Shown here: positions 1-27,956 of the stretch, piece after piece
Position numbering within the stretch: position 1 is the first letter of the stretch
How the letters are laid out: every line of letters begins with the position of its first letter
Assembly (NCBI GenBank): GCA_964019165.1
Contig: OZ025267.1
Span: forward strand, 441,501 to 505,500
Reading direction: 5' to 3'
DNA from: Mastigias papua
Lineage: Eukaryota > Cnidaria > Scyphozoa > Rhizostomeae > Mastigiidae
DNA: 64,000 bases
Translations under genes and position numbers: made by a program
The notes under the pieces: model-generated
Database searches by the model: none
Told to the model about the DNA's origin: nothing
The model's input: the letters and a program-made list of their open reading frames with translations, nothing else

Positions 1-345
1 GAAAAAGAAAAGAAGAAATACATTGAGAAAGAATACATAAAAAGTAAAGTCCCTGAAGATTATTCACTGTAATTCAAGCTTGAAGAACATGAAAAGCATG
101 ACCATTTGCTTCAAGTATGTCACCAATGCTTCACCATGTCTTCTTCTTTATTTCATTAAGAGTACATAGATGATAATCTAACCAAAAATAGGTCTGAGGC
201 ACTAACAGCTGAAAGACGCTTGTTCCTTAGCTACAATTCGATCATTCTGAACAGCACCTTTAATGCTTGTTGATAAGGTGAAATCATATTCAATTGACAA
301 GAACCCAGAGAATTCAAAGAAAAAATATATGAATATGGAAAATAC
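1..345. other. Left edge: intron of the myotubularin gene
   Basis: This AT-rich sequence lies 3' of the last recognised myotubularin exon (346-392). The expected next segment of the protein (a TYSLW-like motif) was not found on the minus strand here, so the next exon probably lies outside the window. No other feature seen. Confidence 0.5.
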
Positions 346-12572
<12,227 letters not shown>

Positions 12573-13666
12573 TATCTCTGCTTTCTACAAACTCCACGAT
12601 CTCTGTATCTTTCTACATAAAGTAGTTGACACAGAATACAAATACAAATAGCAAATACGAAGGAATAAGACTGCATCTAATAATTACGCTTCCTTGTTGA
12701 TTTGCTGTACTTTATAACATTGTAACGGGATAAGGCATTCTTCCAACCAATTCGCCTCTTCATCATAACGAAAGAGGGAGGAACAACCTCCTTCTCATGT
12801 TTTTATTTTAATGGCGGACAAATTGGCGGATAAACATATCAGTGGGATAAACCGATAAGAGTCTTCCAGTGGAGTCTTCTTACAAGAGTCGAAAATAGGT
12901 TACCTGTTTTGCTAGTAACAGCCTGAGCCTTGTTTTCGTTTTTGGTGGCTAGTAGCAGAAAAGCATATCTTGAAGCTGTGTAAAGCTTATCTTTTGGCAA
13001 AACAGCACACAGATTTCCTTCAACTACCACTGGTTAGCGATTAGTTCATTAACTAATTCATTCTCCAGCCATCCATTCATCATAGAAACCATCCAGCGTC
13101 GCAGCTGGAGCTATACTCAGGGTCCTAGTATCAAAATTAGTCTATAGCTGTATAATGATAATCAGTAGCTGTTTCATTTGAAGTTATGTTTTAACTAACT
13201 ATGAATTTATTATATATTCTACTTGGTAGTTGCGTGTATATATTTAACAACGACTGCAAAGTTAGGCCTTTTTGACGAGATCTCGAGTGCGCACGAGCAA
13301 AATGTCAGGTATGCAAGGGTGCACTTCAGAGCTCTCGAGTTTAAAAACTGAATATGAGTGAGATTGTATTTCTGCCTTGTCCCACTATTTTTCGGACACT
13401 TACTAAACTCTGCAGTCAGGAGTTCAACAGGCATTCTATGATAAATTATGCTATATTATTTTATACTACTTTGTGTACTATTAAGTTATATTTTGTTATA
13501 TTCAATCCACAATATTATATGATATTATATCATATTATATTATGTTATATCATATTGTATTATATTATAGTATAGTATATTATATTTTATAACTAATATG
13601 GTATTCACTATTATACTATACATGTGTATATATGAATTGACTGTATTTATCCAGATACTGTTCCAT
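12573..13666. promoter_or_regulatory. Divergent promoter region between the myotubularin gene and LIN37
   Basis: These 1.1 kb separate the start codons of two divergently transcribed housekeeping-type genes and must hold both 5' ends unless further 5' exons exist. No TATA box was assigned. Near 13500-13590 is a run of TATTATAT/TATCATAT repeats. No convincing coding sequence was found. Confidence 0.45.
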
Positions 13667-14845
13667 ATGGATTCTTATAGTAACTCAGCAAGAACTAAAC
13701 TTGACCAAATTCTTCATGACTTGGCCGTCAAAGCTAAGGAAAGGTAAATATGCACAAACAGTCCACTAATTCTGCACTCTATCCTCTACACACCTCAATG
13801 TTATTTTCAATTAGATGCATAAAAGATTATTAAAGCACAAACTTTCTTATGTTTGGAGCCTGGTTTATCTCATATAATTGCTGTGTGCCCTTTTCAATTT
13901 TTTCATGCCCATTTAATAGTGTTTCAAATTCCATAGAAAACATAAGTATATACCAGCATCATCTAGAACTATTTATTGTGTCTTGCATTTCTATTGTCTG
14001 TTTTACAAGCCAACTTTCTTGATAAAATCCTAGATACCCATTGATACATAGCTTTGAAAACACTCATCTTTCTTCTCTATTCTAATATTTTTCTTCTCTG
14101 TTAATCCCTTATTTGTTGGTGTCAACCAAGCTCTATTTCATAGTTATAGAACACTAATCATTTTCTTTTTAAGGAATACCACAATTGAAGATGATGAAAA
14201 TTTCAAAGGATCTCCAAGTGATAGGTGACATGCCCCTTTGTTTCTCATTCTTCAGTTCTGGTTCTGTTCTATGATAAAAGTCAATCAGACTGATTCACAC
14301 TAACTTCATAAATAAGCATCCTAGTTTCATTGCAACTCAAGTTGAAAATCATCTTACAATATCTCAGCTGAAGGATATTCTTGTTTCTTTCCTCATGTAT
14401 GTTGATGCTCATGGAGAGATTTCAATTCCAATGGTTTGTAATAAACCTCTGAACAAACAGATCATCAATCCATGTTCATCATATTTACATATTTTATGAA
14501 AAATGGTGACCCTATCTTGGAGGTTTGCTATATGGTGTAAAGTCATGTAATGTCAATTCTAGTGATGCCATGCCACCCCCAACAACACCATCAAAAAGAT
14601 CAGGTGTGTTATTAAAACAGTTATGCTTTTGAAATGCATTGATATTCTTTAGTTTTAAGTACTAGTTCTCTTATTTTGTTTAGCAGAACGTTTCAAAATT
14701 AATGTGAATGCATATAAGACCTTATTTAAGGTCCAGGATTCCTTCTGTTGCCATCTATTGTATATTGTTGAATCCTTGGAAATGGAATAGGTATGATGAT
14801 TGACATTCACTATCATCATCATCTGTCTATCTGTCTGTCTTTCTA

Positions 14846-14879
<34 letters not shown>

Positions 14880-17800
14880 GATCTGCCTGTCTGTCTGTCG
14901 ATCTGCCTGTCTGTCTGGTTTCCCATTACACCCATGGCGGGGCCTGAGCTGACCCTATGGGCAGTGATCACATGCAAATTGTTTAAAAGAGCTGATTGTG
15001 TTGGCTACAATCAATCCACTCTGTTACCCCAACATGTATTTAGCAGAATTACAACCTGAAGCTCTTGAGCTTGATTTTCACTTAAGGGGCCTAGTTGGAT
15101 AGTTTGCCACAGGTCGTCAACATCTGCTCCAATTCTGAATCTCTGCTAACTGAATCAGTATATGCTTGAGGGCAGTGTCTCTCTGTGACTGCTCAATGCA
15201 ACAATGTCTCCATCAGCTTCTTCATCATTATCATCTTCATCATTATCATCATCATCATTATTATCATCTTCATCATAATCATTATCATCACTTTGTCATT
15301 ATCATCATCATCATCTTTATAATCATCATCATATGGTGTGATCTTTGATGTTAAAGTTATATTTAGATAGAAATGTTGTTATCACACTTGCTGCTGCCAT
15401 TTTTAGGAAGGGCACCAAGAAAAAGAAAGAAGAAAGAATTATCATCTGATGGTATGTTTATCTCTACAAAGTTAATTGGTTTCCAAGAAAAAAGCTTATT
15501 TAATGTACCTTAGAGAGTGATGTGTTTTATCCCAGAGTTAACATGCATAGTAAATATTGTCTTTTCTACTACCAATAAGAATATTTTTCTTAGAGCACTT
15601 ACCATATTTTGCTGAGTACAAAACACATCCTTATATAAGACTCACTCTTCAGTCCATGTTAGTATTGTAAGAAAGTTGTTGTTTCTATCTTTTAGTGTTT
15701 GTAAAATGCATTCCCATTCCTCACTGCTTGTGACATGTCACTTCCAGCCTGGGACGGGAGTGTTGATGTATTGATGTTTTTACAAATTTTCAGCTTGTGT
15801 ACCAAACTCTCAGGCCAACCTGAGATATTAATAGGAATAATGTTATTTTCTGATAAATTGTTTCTGCTACATCAAATTTATTATCATATTTGAACATTAT
15901 GTTATATTTGATAATTTGTTCTTTGATCATTTTTCAGACCTAGCTGATACCAATAGACGTGAGTATGCACCTTTCTGAAGTAGTTTTCTGAAAGTAATTG
16001 TAGTTGTGTAGCTTTCTGATATGTAGCTTTGTATATGTGTATGTCCTTAAAGCCTGGCCTACCAAGGCAAGAGGTAATGGCTCATTACATGCATTAGCTT
16101 CTGCAGAATACAGTTAATCTTTCACTCATCTTTTAAATTGAGAATGTACTATAGTCAATCATTTGTGCCAAGTTTTGAATTTTTCTTTTTAAGTTATGAA
16201 ATTCATTGGGATGAATTCATTTTCAGTTACATCAGTAATCTGATGTTGCATTTATCATGTATTGTATACCTTGATCTCTAGTGAGATGATGAAATGAAGT
16301 TTATTGAGTAATTTACTCTCTATTCCAAGTTTATTGCTTTTCTACATTTGCTTGTCATCTTTTCATTCATCCACATACTTAATGTGTTGTATTTTCATGT
16401 TGGTTCTTGACTCTTACAATGAATGCAAATATTCCTGGGATTTTCAGCAACGTAAGTAGCAAGCATTCAACAACTTTTATGTTTGTAGGTCTTGTTATTG
16501 TTTCATTTTTCACTCTGCAAATCCCAATGCTTGTCTCTTAATGTCTGTCTCCCAATCTTGTATACACGTGTGAAATATTGAGAATTGAAGTCTATTGAGT
16601 ATTCTGAACTGCCAAGTCTGTATGATTTTGAATCTATTTAATTCAATGTATATATGTGATATGTTATATATTATATTTATGTAAATATTGCGTGTTTGTG
16701 TGAGCCTGTCACAACCAAAATAAAGAGACGACAATTTAACTAGCTTCAGCACATGTTAACGTAACAAAACGGGACACCAGCAAAATTAGCCTTCAAAGAC
16801 TATCTGAAGGCAGGCGAAAGGTAACAGAGGAAGACCAGAACATACCTGCATTAGACAAATAAACAATGAACGGAAGTCAATAAAACAGCAATAAATAGCC
16901 TAACTGAGAAGGACTATGAACAAGACGAGAGTAGAAGGACAGTTGTATGGCTAATATCTGGAATAGGACGGAAGAATCCAATAGGAAGAGAGTACACACA
17001 TTATTAAATAGGCTGAATAAGTATTGAGATGTGCATAAAATGTTCCGATTAGCAATGACCTGAAATCGTAGCTAGAGTGTTAAGCATGCAGGAAAAGATG
17101 CGGAAATTATGGGTCTTTTTTGTTTGTGCAGGTATGTTTTGAAGCTGTTTGATCGGAGTGTAGACATGGCGCAATTTCACAAAAATACATCCATGTATGC
17201 TATGAGCCGATCTTGGGCCTTAAACAACCCATCAGCTACTTATGAAATAGGAACATGTGATGAACAGAGGTCTCAGGTATGTCACCCACTATAGTTTCAG
17301 CCAAAAATTTCAACTGATGAGTTAGTGTATGCTTCGTTGTCGAAGAGATCTTGAAGATTCTCGGATGCACTGCATGGTATTAGCTATAGGAAACAAGTGC
17401 AAAATCACCTTGCATATGCTGTTTGCATGGACCACAGTATGTACCCTTGGAACAGTGGCTTTCGTCTGCACGATAACTTAGTTCTGTTGACTAGGAGAAG
17501 TCTTGTAAGCATCCTAATGGTTTAGAATGAAAGAACCACCCTGTTATGAATGCTTTTTGTAGTTGTAGAGTATCTTTATCCTGCATATATTCTGGAGTTC
17601 TTCAGTCCATGCTATTCAAATTCTGTAGACTCTAGTCTGGAGTTGTAGACATATATTTGTGAATTGTCTACAATCGCTTTAAATGTATTACATTTCAAAG
17701 TTACCGCTCTCCTGTGAATTCATTCATGCTTTTAACAGTTATCTTTTCTCACCTCCTTAGCATGATGAACTCGATTCATTACATCCTTCATTGACATACT

Positions 17801-18411
17801 CTCAGAATGACAGTGTAAAATCGATGTGTTTGCAGATGAAGCCAAACCAGAGCACCAGTTGCCTTGACAGCGTAAGAGCCTATTTAGTACCTTTCTGCTT
17901 TCTGAACTCTCATGTACACAATGGGATAAAATGCCATGAACGAATCAATGTTTTCACATTGTATTTTGTCCTGTTTTGTTTATTTAGATGATTGATGCTG
18001 TTCGAGATATCGATATACTAAAAGCAGATAACTTAGGAAGATGGAGAAAAGTCAGAGAGAAGTAAGACAATTACTGTTTCTAGTTTTTATCATTTTGAAT
18101 ACCGTCTTGCCCAGTTATTTTTTATTTCCGTGATTCTATGTTTATTTCTGATTTATTTTTAGGCAGCAGCTGAAATTACTGCAAATTTACTACTCATGAA
18201 CTCTCGAACACTTTTCTTCAGATATTTCTCAATATTTCTAGATATATTTTACTTATTTGTCATTTCAATCATGAGATGAAATGTTTTTTGCATTAGGCGA
18301 ATGATTTCCATAATTTCTTGATTTTTTAGCTGGAGACAAGCATCGTTTGCCCTTCAAGAAAACCATTCATCAAGCCTTCTTGAATTGAAATCTCTATTTA
18401 CTCAGCCATAA
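13667..18411 (+). CDS. LIN37: LIN37, MuvB core subunit of the DREAM complex, 10 exons
   Basis: LIN37 is a nuclear MuvB subunit needed for cell-cycle gene repression by DREAM (family knowledge). Coding exons: 13667-13743, 14174-14224, 14563-14603, 15407-15451, 15938-15958, 16448-16451, 17132-17276, 17761-17871, 17988-18061, 18330-18411. They sum to 651 nt (216 aa plus stop; human LIN37 is 246 aa as I recall), all GT-AG and in phase. The N-terminus [19 protein letters not shown] matches the family's start helix. A basic stretch [10 protein letters not shown] follows, a likely nuclear signal. The hallmark [15 protein letters not shown]...[14 protein letters not shown] parallels human [15 protein letters not shown]. 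The C-terminal part [17 protein letters not shown] matches the family's RWK-rich end. The 4-nt exon is required for frame. A polyadenylation signal AATAAA lies at 18565-18570. Confidence 0.92.
14818..14920. repeat. (CTGT)n / (ATCTGCCTGT) microsatellite
   Basis: Tandem CTGT tetranucleotides interspersed with ATCTGC lie in a LIN37 intron. The long open frame through it is a low-complexity artefact. Confidence 0.9.
15220..15335. repeat. (ATC)n-rich microsatellite
   Basis: Imperfect CATCATTATCATCATC repeats lie in a LIN37 intron. Non-coding. Confidence 0.9.
16448..16451 (+). other. 4-nt microexon of LIN37
   Basis: CAAC is bounded by ttttcag on the left and GTAAGT on the right, two near-consensus splice sites. 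Joining the flanking exons 15938-15958 and 17132-17276 without it gives an early stop. With it the frame reads NR-P-T-YVLKLF, aligning with the family's ..NTYVIKLF. Skipping the preceding 21-nt exon would also keep frame. Confidence 0.7.
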
Positions 18412-19510
18412 CCGAATTGTATATATGAACGATCTCTTTTTATGTACGGAATGTTAATAGATTGTAAAGTAATTTTGGATTAGACGCTGTGCAGCTTTTC
18501 CAGAATTGTACTTCATAAACTGTGCAGAAGTTTAACAATTATCGCTGAGATATTTTATATCTAAAATAAATCTTTAAAGTGACTACTAGAAGAGTTTTTG
18601 TATTCTCTCTCTTTGTCAACCCAATGATGCATACATTTCTCAATTTACGAGCGATTGATTTTATTGCACCATTTTATTTACTGGTCAGCATTTTGTACCT
18701 TGGACGTGTTGTTTGTTTTTCTTATGAAGGTACTTGTTTTCGTATACAGAAAGTGGATCTCTCAGTTGTAGTTTTCCCCGAATTGCAGATTAATGAGAAG
18801 AAAACAAATCTTAAAAAGGATCAAGATTCTCAACTCTATGTATCAGACTTCATATTGGCACACGAATCCATAGACTACAGGGCTTTATGAGTCATGTTTC
18901 CTTTTTAGAGAAATGATATTCACGTTGCAGACCACAAAAGGCTTCATTGTCTAAAAACATAATATGCGATGGGTGTTTATTTAATATCCGAACTTTGAGG
19001 AAACTTTACCAATCAAACGTATTTTGATTCCCGATCTGCTTTCATGGTTGGAACTCTCGACCTTATCAATGACCACATCAGTGTTGTTTGAATGAAAAAT
19101 TGCTACAACAGTGTGAGTAGAATAACACGTGAACTAAGGGCAGTGACTGATTACAGCCTTCCAACTTTTCAAACCCAACGGCTTACTATATACGATTTCT
19201 TTGCCAAGAGGTATATCGCTCGTAGAAAAGTGTACGATATTTTTTGACTTTTTGTGACTTTAGCGTTTTTTGATTTTTGCGTCTTTTAATGTGATTTCCG
19301 TTATTCGTTTGAGAATTTTTTTGTGACTTTTGTTATTTTAATGTTCTTTGTGGTTTTTTCACAAAATGTGTGAGATTTTTCCGACTAAACTGTCTCCGCA
19401 GAAGATGTGAAACTGTGATGGAGATCCTCGATGTCGAGTGTCGACACTTCAGTTGATAATGAAAAGATGGCGGAGAATTGAGGATGATGTTGCTGAATAA
19501 TGAATTCTAA
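18412..19510. other. LIN37-CHIC intergenic spacer
   Basis: Holds the LIN37 3' UTR (polyadenylation signal at 18565) and presumably the CHIC promoter. A 103-codon open frame at 18579-18890 has no recognisable features and overlaps the polyadenylation region's downstream flank, so it is taken as chance. T-rich sequence lies around 19240-19380. Confidence 0.5.
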
Positions 19511-23118
<3,608 letters not shown>

Positions 23119-25739
23119 GATTGCATTGTTATCATGAACACAAACATAGTTTGTAAAACATGTTTTTTATCGTTCATTGCACAAAGACAAGTATTCTTCA
23201 CATTTCCCTATGTCTATTGAATACCTTTAATCAGCATGTTGTCAATTCCTGTTTATCATAATCATTTGGTATTTTTCATTCAGTTTTTCTTTACAAACTT
23301 AAAAAAATTGTCGAAATTTGCAGAGTATATACTTTGAAATTTCCTCAACTGGTACAAAGAAGTGCAGATCTGCTTGGAGACTACTAGAGTCCTAATTTCT
23401 AGTTGTGCAGGTGCATGCTTCATTGATTGATGTTTACTGCACATAAATTCTTAAATCTCTTTTTAATTTTTAGTTTCTTGTTGGTGTTATGATCACTTAG
23501 GAAACCATTATGAAAATAGCAGTTTTCTTATTATGAGGAACACATTGAAGCACCAGCAACCCTTGACATATATTCCATACAAAGTGCTGTTTCGATTATT
23601 CAATCTTTTTAGTAAGAATATTGTTATACTCACTCAAATATGTTTCTAAATGCCCCCCACAATATTGCTGTGTTAATTTTAGACATGTCTAAATGGCTGC
23701 AATATAAAGTCATAAAAGCAAGTCAAAAAAGTATTTATCAAGTAAAATGTGAAGAGTATTTATCTTCTCACTTTTGAGACTTTGAGTTCTTTTCTGTTCA
23801 GAAATAGAAGAGGATATTGTTATCGTTAATACTGTTAATTTTAGATGTTTATAAGAAATGGAAATCATTTATCACTACCTCTTGTGTTGTTATGTAATTG
23901 ATATTATTAGCCTTTCAGAGAATTGTGTCTTATAAGTTTTTCGCTTTTATTAATTCAGATTCTTTAGTAATCTTTTATTAGAGAAGTTGAGCCAGTTAAG
24001 CATTGTTGAAATTGTCAAATTCCTTTGATCACTTTCGTATCTCCAGGAAGAAGTAGAATGACGTCATATTCCAGATTCGTAGTATGTCCCAAAAACTATC
24101 AAAGACGGAACAAGTCGTCTGGCACGACATTTTAACGTTGTAGATCTTCGTTTTGGCCTTTTCCGTCATGAAATGGTTTGAAATATTGCTCAATTTTGGT
24201 TTGCGGTTGCCAAATATATTTAAGAAGTTTGATTATTAAGTTTATCATTGTTTCTAGAAATCTGTCATTTGTAACCCAGTTAGTTGTTATCCAAAATGCA
24301 AAACTCCTACTTTGGTGAAACAGTGCTGATCCAAATCTTTTCAAATCGAACTCCTTTTATACTCGTGATGTTGTTGTCATTTTTGGGAAAATAGTTAGTT
24401 GTTTTTTTGACTGAATTTTGTTGCTATTCACACTCTTCAGAATTCATCGAAACAATTCCATTGAAGCTAATGATATTGATATCTACTATAATCTTGTGAA
24501 AAACTTAAGTGTCACTGGACGTATAAAAGCGTAGTTGATTTTCAGTGACCGAGGCGTTTGTCTCGAGTCTTTCATGCTACCCTTGGCATAAATGAAATGC
24601 TGATTACTGTCGATTCTTACTTCGGCCTACTTTAGCTGTACTCTGTTTTCCTTTTTTTCCAAAGTAACTGATTAAAATGAATTTGTATTATCATAAGGTG
24701 TCATATATCAGCAATGATTAATATATGTAAAGGGTTATGTTTTAATAACGTCGCTGACGTACTTTATCTTCAGCCACGTAATTCGTTTACTAATTGCAAT
24801 TTTAACCCAATAACTATAGTAGGCCATGCTCAGATTTCCTGAGTGGTATTGTTCCAAAGGATTATTTCACAAAAAATATCTCAAGCACTATGTTATGCCC
24901 TGCCCTGCAAATATTGATGTCTGTTTTGTTATGTTCGATATGTTAGAGGGGCGAAATTTCGCTTTTGAATATCCAATTTTTCGCAGGCTTCAAGGCAGAC
25001 ACATTTACTGAAAATCTTGAACATTTTCTTAGCCTCTTCCTTTGTTACTTAATTCGGTAGCCGTACAGTGTTATGGTTCGAAGTATGTATGCAACATTTA
25101 AAACGTATTTGTAAATATTCGTTATAAATAAATTGTTTTTCATTGAATCTGCTTTGTTTTGTATTGTCAATCGTATCTACCTCTTCTGTTCTCGTTCTCA
25201 GCAAATTCTCTGTATCAGTGTTGCCATGGAAGTGACTACTTTCAAAAACGAATTCACTTTGAGATTTTCAATGCTTAGGGCTTTCAGATGTAGCTACGAC
25301 AAATAAACTTGAATGATCGAATAATAAAACTTAGATGTTTTTGGTTCTCATGAAATAAACTTAGTTGTGGGCGTGACATTAAGCGCGACGTACCCCGACG
25401 TGATCCTGCCAGGGTGCAGTATCACATGGTTACAGCGTCAAGAAAAATGACCATTTGGAATTAGATGACCAATATCAAAGATGAAACCTATTAGCAAGAC
25501 CAGGCATACACGATCTTATATGGAATTTCTTTATAAAGAATTCGAGGGTGAGAATGCCCAGGAAACAAGGAACTTGAAACAACTGCCAGGCTCATAGGAA
25601 GAAACAATTTTTTCCCGATAAACCTTCTAATACAGCACAAAATGAAAAGGATATTTGGCCACTTTTATTGCAGCAAAATCATTTTTACTAGCAATACCAT
25701 CCAGAGGTCAATCGTAAAATACGTCAGTCATTCATAATA

Positions 25740-25837
25740 TACTGTAGAGGGTCTACGGACGAGCTTGCCCCCACCGAAAAACATGGGGTAACCCTAGCTG
25801 AGGATGGTACAAGCTCATCCCGAAATGTTCTACAGTA
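25740..25837. mobile_element. 98-bp MITE, TA-flanked
   Basis: TACTGTAGA at 25740 and its inverse TCTACAGTA ending at 25837 frame imperfect inverted repeats that continue inward to GACGAGCTTG / GATGAGCTTG. Non-coding; it lies between CHIC and Cdx. Confidence 0.65.
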
Positions 25838-26050
25838 TTTGTCATTAACAACGGTTTAGTCAAAAATAACAATGCATGCGTCAATGACAATTTAAAACTT
25901 TATTGCTATTAAACAATTTAAAGCTATTTTCTCTATTTCATCCTGCAATGATACTCATCATTCAGTTCATTCTATAAATTTATAACAAAGCTGCGCTTTC
26001 TAACTGATGTTTTTTATGACTATGTTGTCATTCTGTGTTATTTATTTTTG

Positions 26051-26152
26051 TGATATTGTGATATTGTGATTTTGTGATATTGTAATTTTGTGATATTGTG
26101 ATATTGTGATTTTGTGATATTGTGATTTTGTGATTTTGTGATATTGTGATTT
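26051..26152. repeat. Minisatellite of TGTGATATTG / TGTGATTTTG units
   Basis: About ten head-to-tail copies of a 7-10 bp unit. The open frames on the opposite strand repeat NITISQ and are artefacts. Confidence 0.9.
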
Positions 26153-27550
26153 CCTTACCATCCGTACGAGATTTTTCCGAGTGATACGCCCTTTGCCTAA
26201 CATGAGGAAACATTTGGCTAGTTCTAGAAATTCGTTTGGCAGGGATAGTCTTGACACAAACTTACCTGAGAAGATATTCCATTTTTATTTGTAAGAATGA
26301 AATTTGCCTATGGTTTTTGATTTAAAGAGCTGAAGTGTTGGGCTGGCCGTAATAACTGGAAGCAATATTGATACGCCAGGAATTGTCGCCATGTTGATCA
26401 GCAATGATAAAGTAAGCTTTTAACATAATAATTTCAAAAATATAAGCGAAAGTCATGATTATAGCTTTTCCTTTGTCATTTTGCCAGATTTCTGCTAGAC
26501 AGAGGGAAGGGATTGAAGTAAGGAGTCGCAAAGTCTTGTAGAAAAGGGATAGTGAGTGATGTAATGCCCTGTCACCTTGTACATGTTGTCACAATACAGT
26601 TAATAGGTAGAAACAAATATTTATGTTTGCTTAAACTCTTGATTATCCCGTATAGACAAAATCATTGATATCCCTCATTAGAATTGATAGTACTCTATCT
26701 TACAACGGATACTAACTCGGCACAAATTAGCTGACAAGACAATCAGTAATAGAGATGACTCCCACAGTTTCCTGTCGAAAGAGGCCTGGTACCGACATAG
26801 AAAGCTTGTTCACTACACTATAGCTCTTGGGTCTGAGATTTCATTAGAAAACTATTCTAAGTAAAAGCTTTATGACAAGGGAGGATCCCAACAAGTTACT
26901 AAGATCTCACAGGCAAGAAAGACTTGACAAATAACAAAACTACATGTGCTAGCGAGATAAGCTAAAAAGAACTCCTCCACAATTTCATGTTCCTGCACAG
27001 GCATCGAATTAGTCATTCTACAGTTTCTTACAAATGAGCTCTCTAGACGAAATGCTGTTTTATCCTGAAAGATTTCAAATGTCTTGTCCTGAGAGATTTA
27101 AAATCTTAAGTGTATTCAAAGCCTATGTCTATCCTGGTGATGATATTTCAAGATGACTAACCAGGGGTCTTTTTGTTTACTGTATATATTTATTGAAAGA
27201 AACCAAGCTTTTGAAAACTTTATTCAAATGTAGTAGAGAGTTCAAATTAGCAACGTAATGTAGAGAGCAGGGTTTGAATTGTTTTGGTCAATATCCGGTC
27301 GCCAAGGAGTGAATCCCCCCTTAGACCAGGAGACATGCTCACATCCTAATTTGCACATCATTTTGGACGCTGTCAACGTTACAACATAATGGCTGTCGGT
27401 GTATGTGGTGTATGTAACAGAGTTTGTACAAAAAGGGAGTCACCTTCACGGTGGTCACATGTCAGACAGAGAGAAGAGAACGGATCATTTAGCGAGTGTT
27501 CCATATTCACTAATTTGCATTTGTGATCCTTTAGGTGGTTATTGCACGGG

Positions 27551-27956
27551 ATGGAAGGCATAGCTAGATTAGGCTACTGTTATAATACGAATGAGTTTCA
27601 AAGACAAACATATTTATCAAGCTATTTAGATGGAGGAATTGATCGTTATGACATGTACAGTAAAGACAAATCTGCAGTGAATGGTCTCTACTCGTATGAG
27701 CAAATCCAGGATCAAAACATGCAGATTAAACCAGCATCAGTTCCAAATTCAAATCGCCATCAACTTTCTAGAACAGTTCCAGAATGGAATCCGTCATTAT
27801 TCCCTCGCTACGAAATGCCTGATGCTGAATCAGCGCACACTTACACGATGGAACAAACACCTCAATCATGCATGTACCAAAATTCAAGAGGCTACTACGA
27901 ACACTATGTAAACCATACAAGATCTCAATACCACTGGATCCGTGATCTTTCACAAG
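27551..27956 (+). CDS. Cdx: Cdx-like ParaHox gene, exon 1 (N-terminal region with hexapeptide)
   Basis: The start is ATG 27551 in a good context (cacgggATGG); an upstream in-frame TTG is not a eukaryotic start. The exon encodes 135 residues plus one base and ends at donor AAG|GTAGGG. It is Tyr, Gln and Asn rich (e.g. MYSKDKSAVNGLYSYEQIQD), as expected of a transactivation region. Near the end, YHWIRDLSQ matches the PBC-binding hexapeptide of Cdx proteins (YEWMRK/YDWIRR type), with the invariant Trp. The G left over joins exon 2 at 42885 in frame, giving [12 protein letters not shown]. The two exons make a 203-aa protein. The single intron between hexapeptide and homeobox is typical of Hox/ParaHox genes. 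An Xlox/Cdx (pre-duplication) identity is an alternative. Confidence 0.85.

Larger units (their letters stand above)
23119..27550. other. CHIC-Cdx intergenic region
   Basis: These 4.4 kb carry no recognisable gene. They contain the CHIC 3' UTR, a 98-bp MITE, a 10-bp minisatellite and presumably the Cdx promoter at the right end. A site cttttag just upstream of the Cdx start codon (27529-27535) could be a splice acceptor, so a non-coding 5' exon may lie here. Confidence 0.5.

Noticed and set aside
16750..17040. Minus/plus open bits such as [17 protein letters not shown] resembling the C-terminal end of some LINE proteins.
   Set aside because: Too short and decayed to assign; no reverse transcriptase domain nearby.
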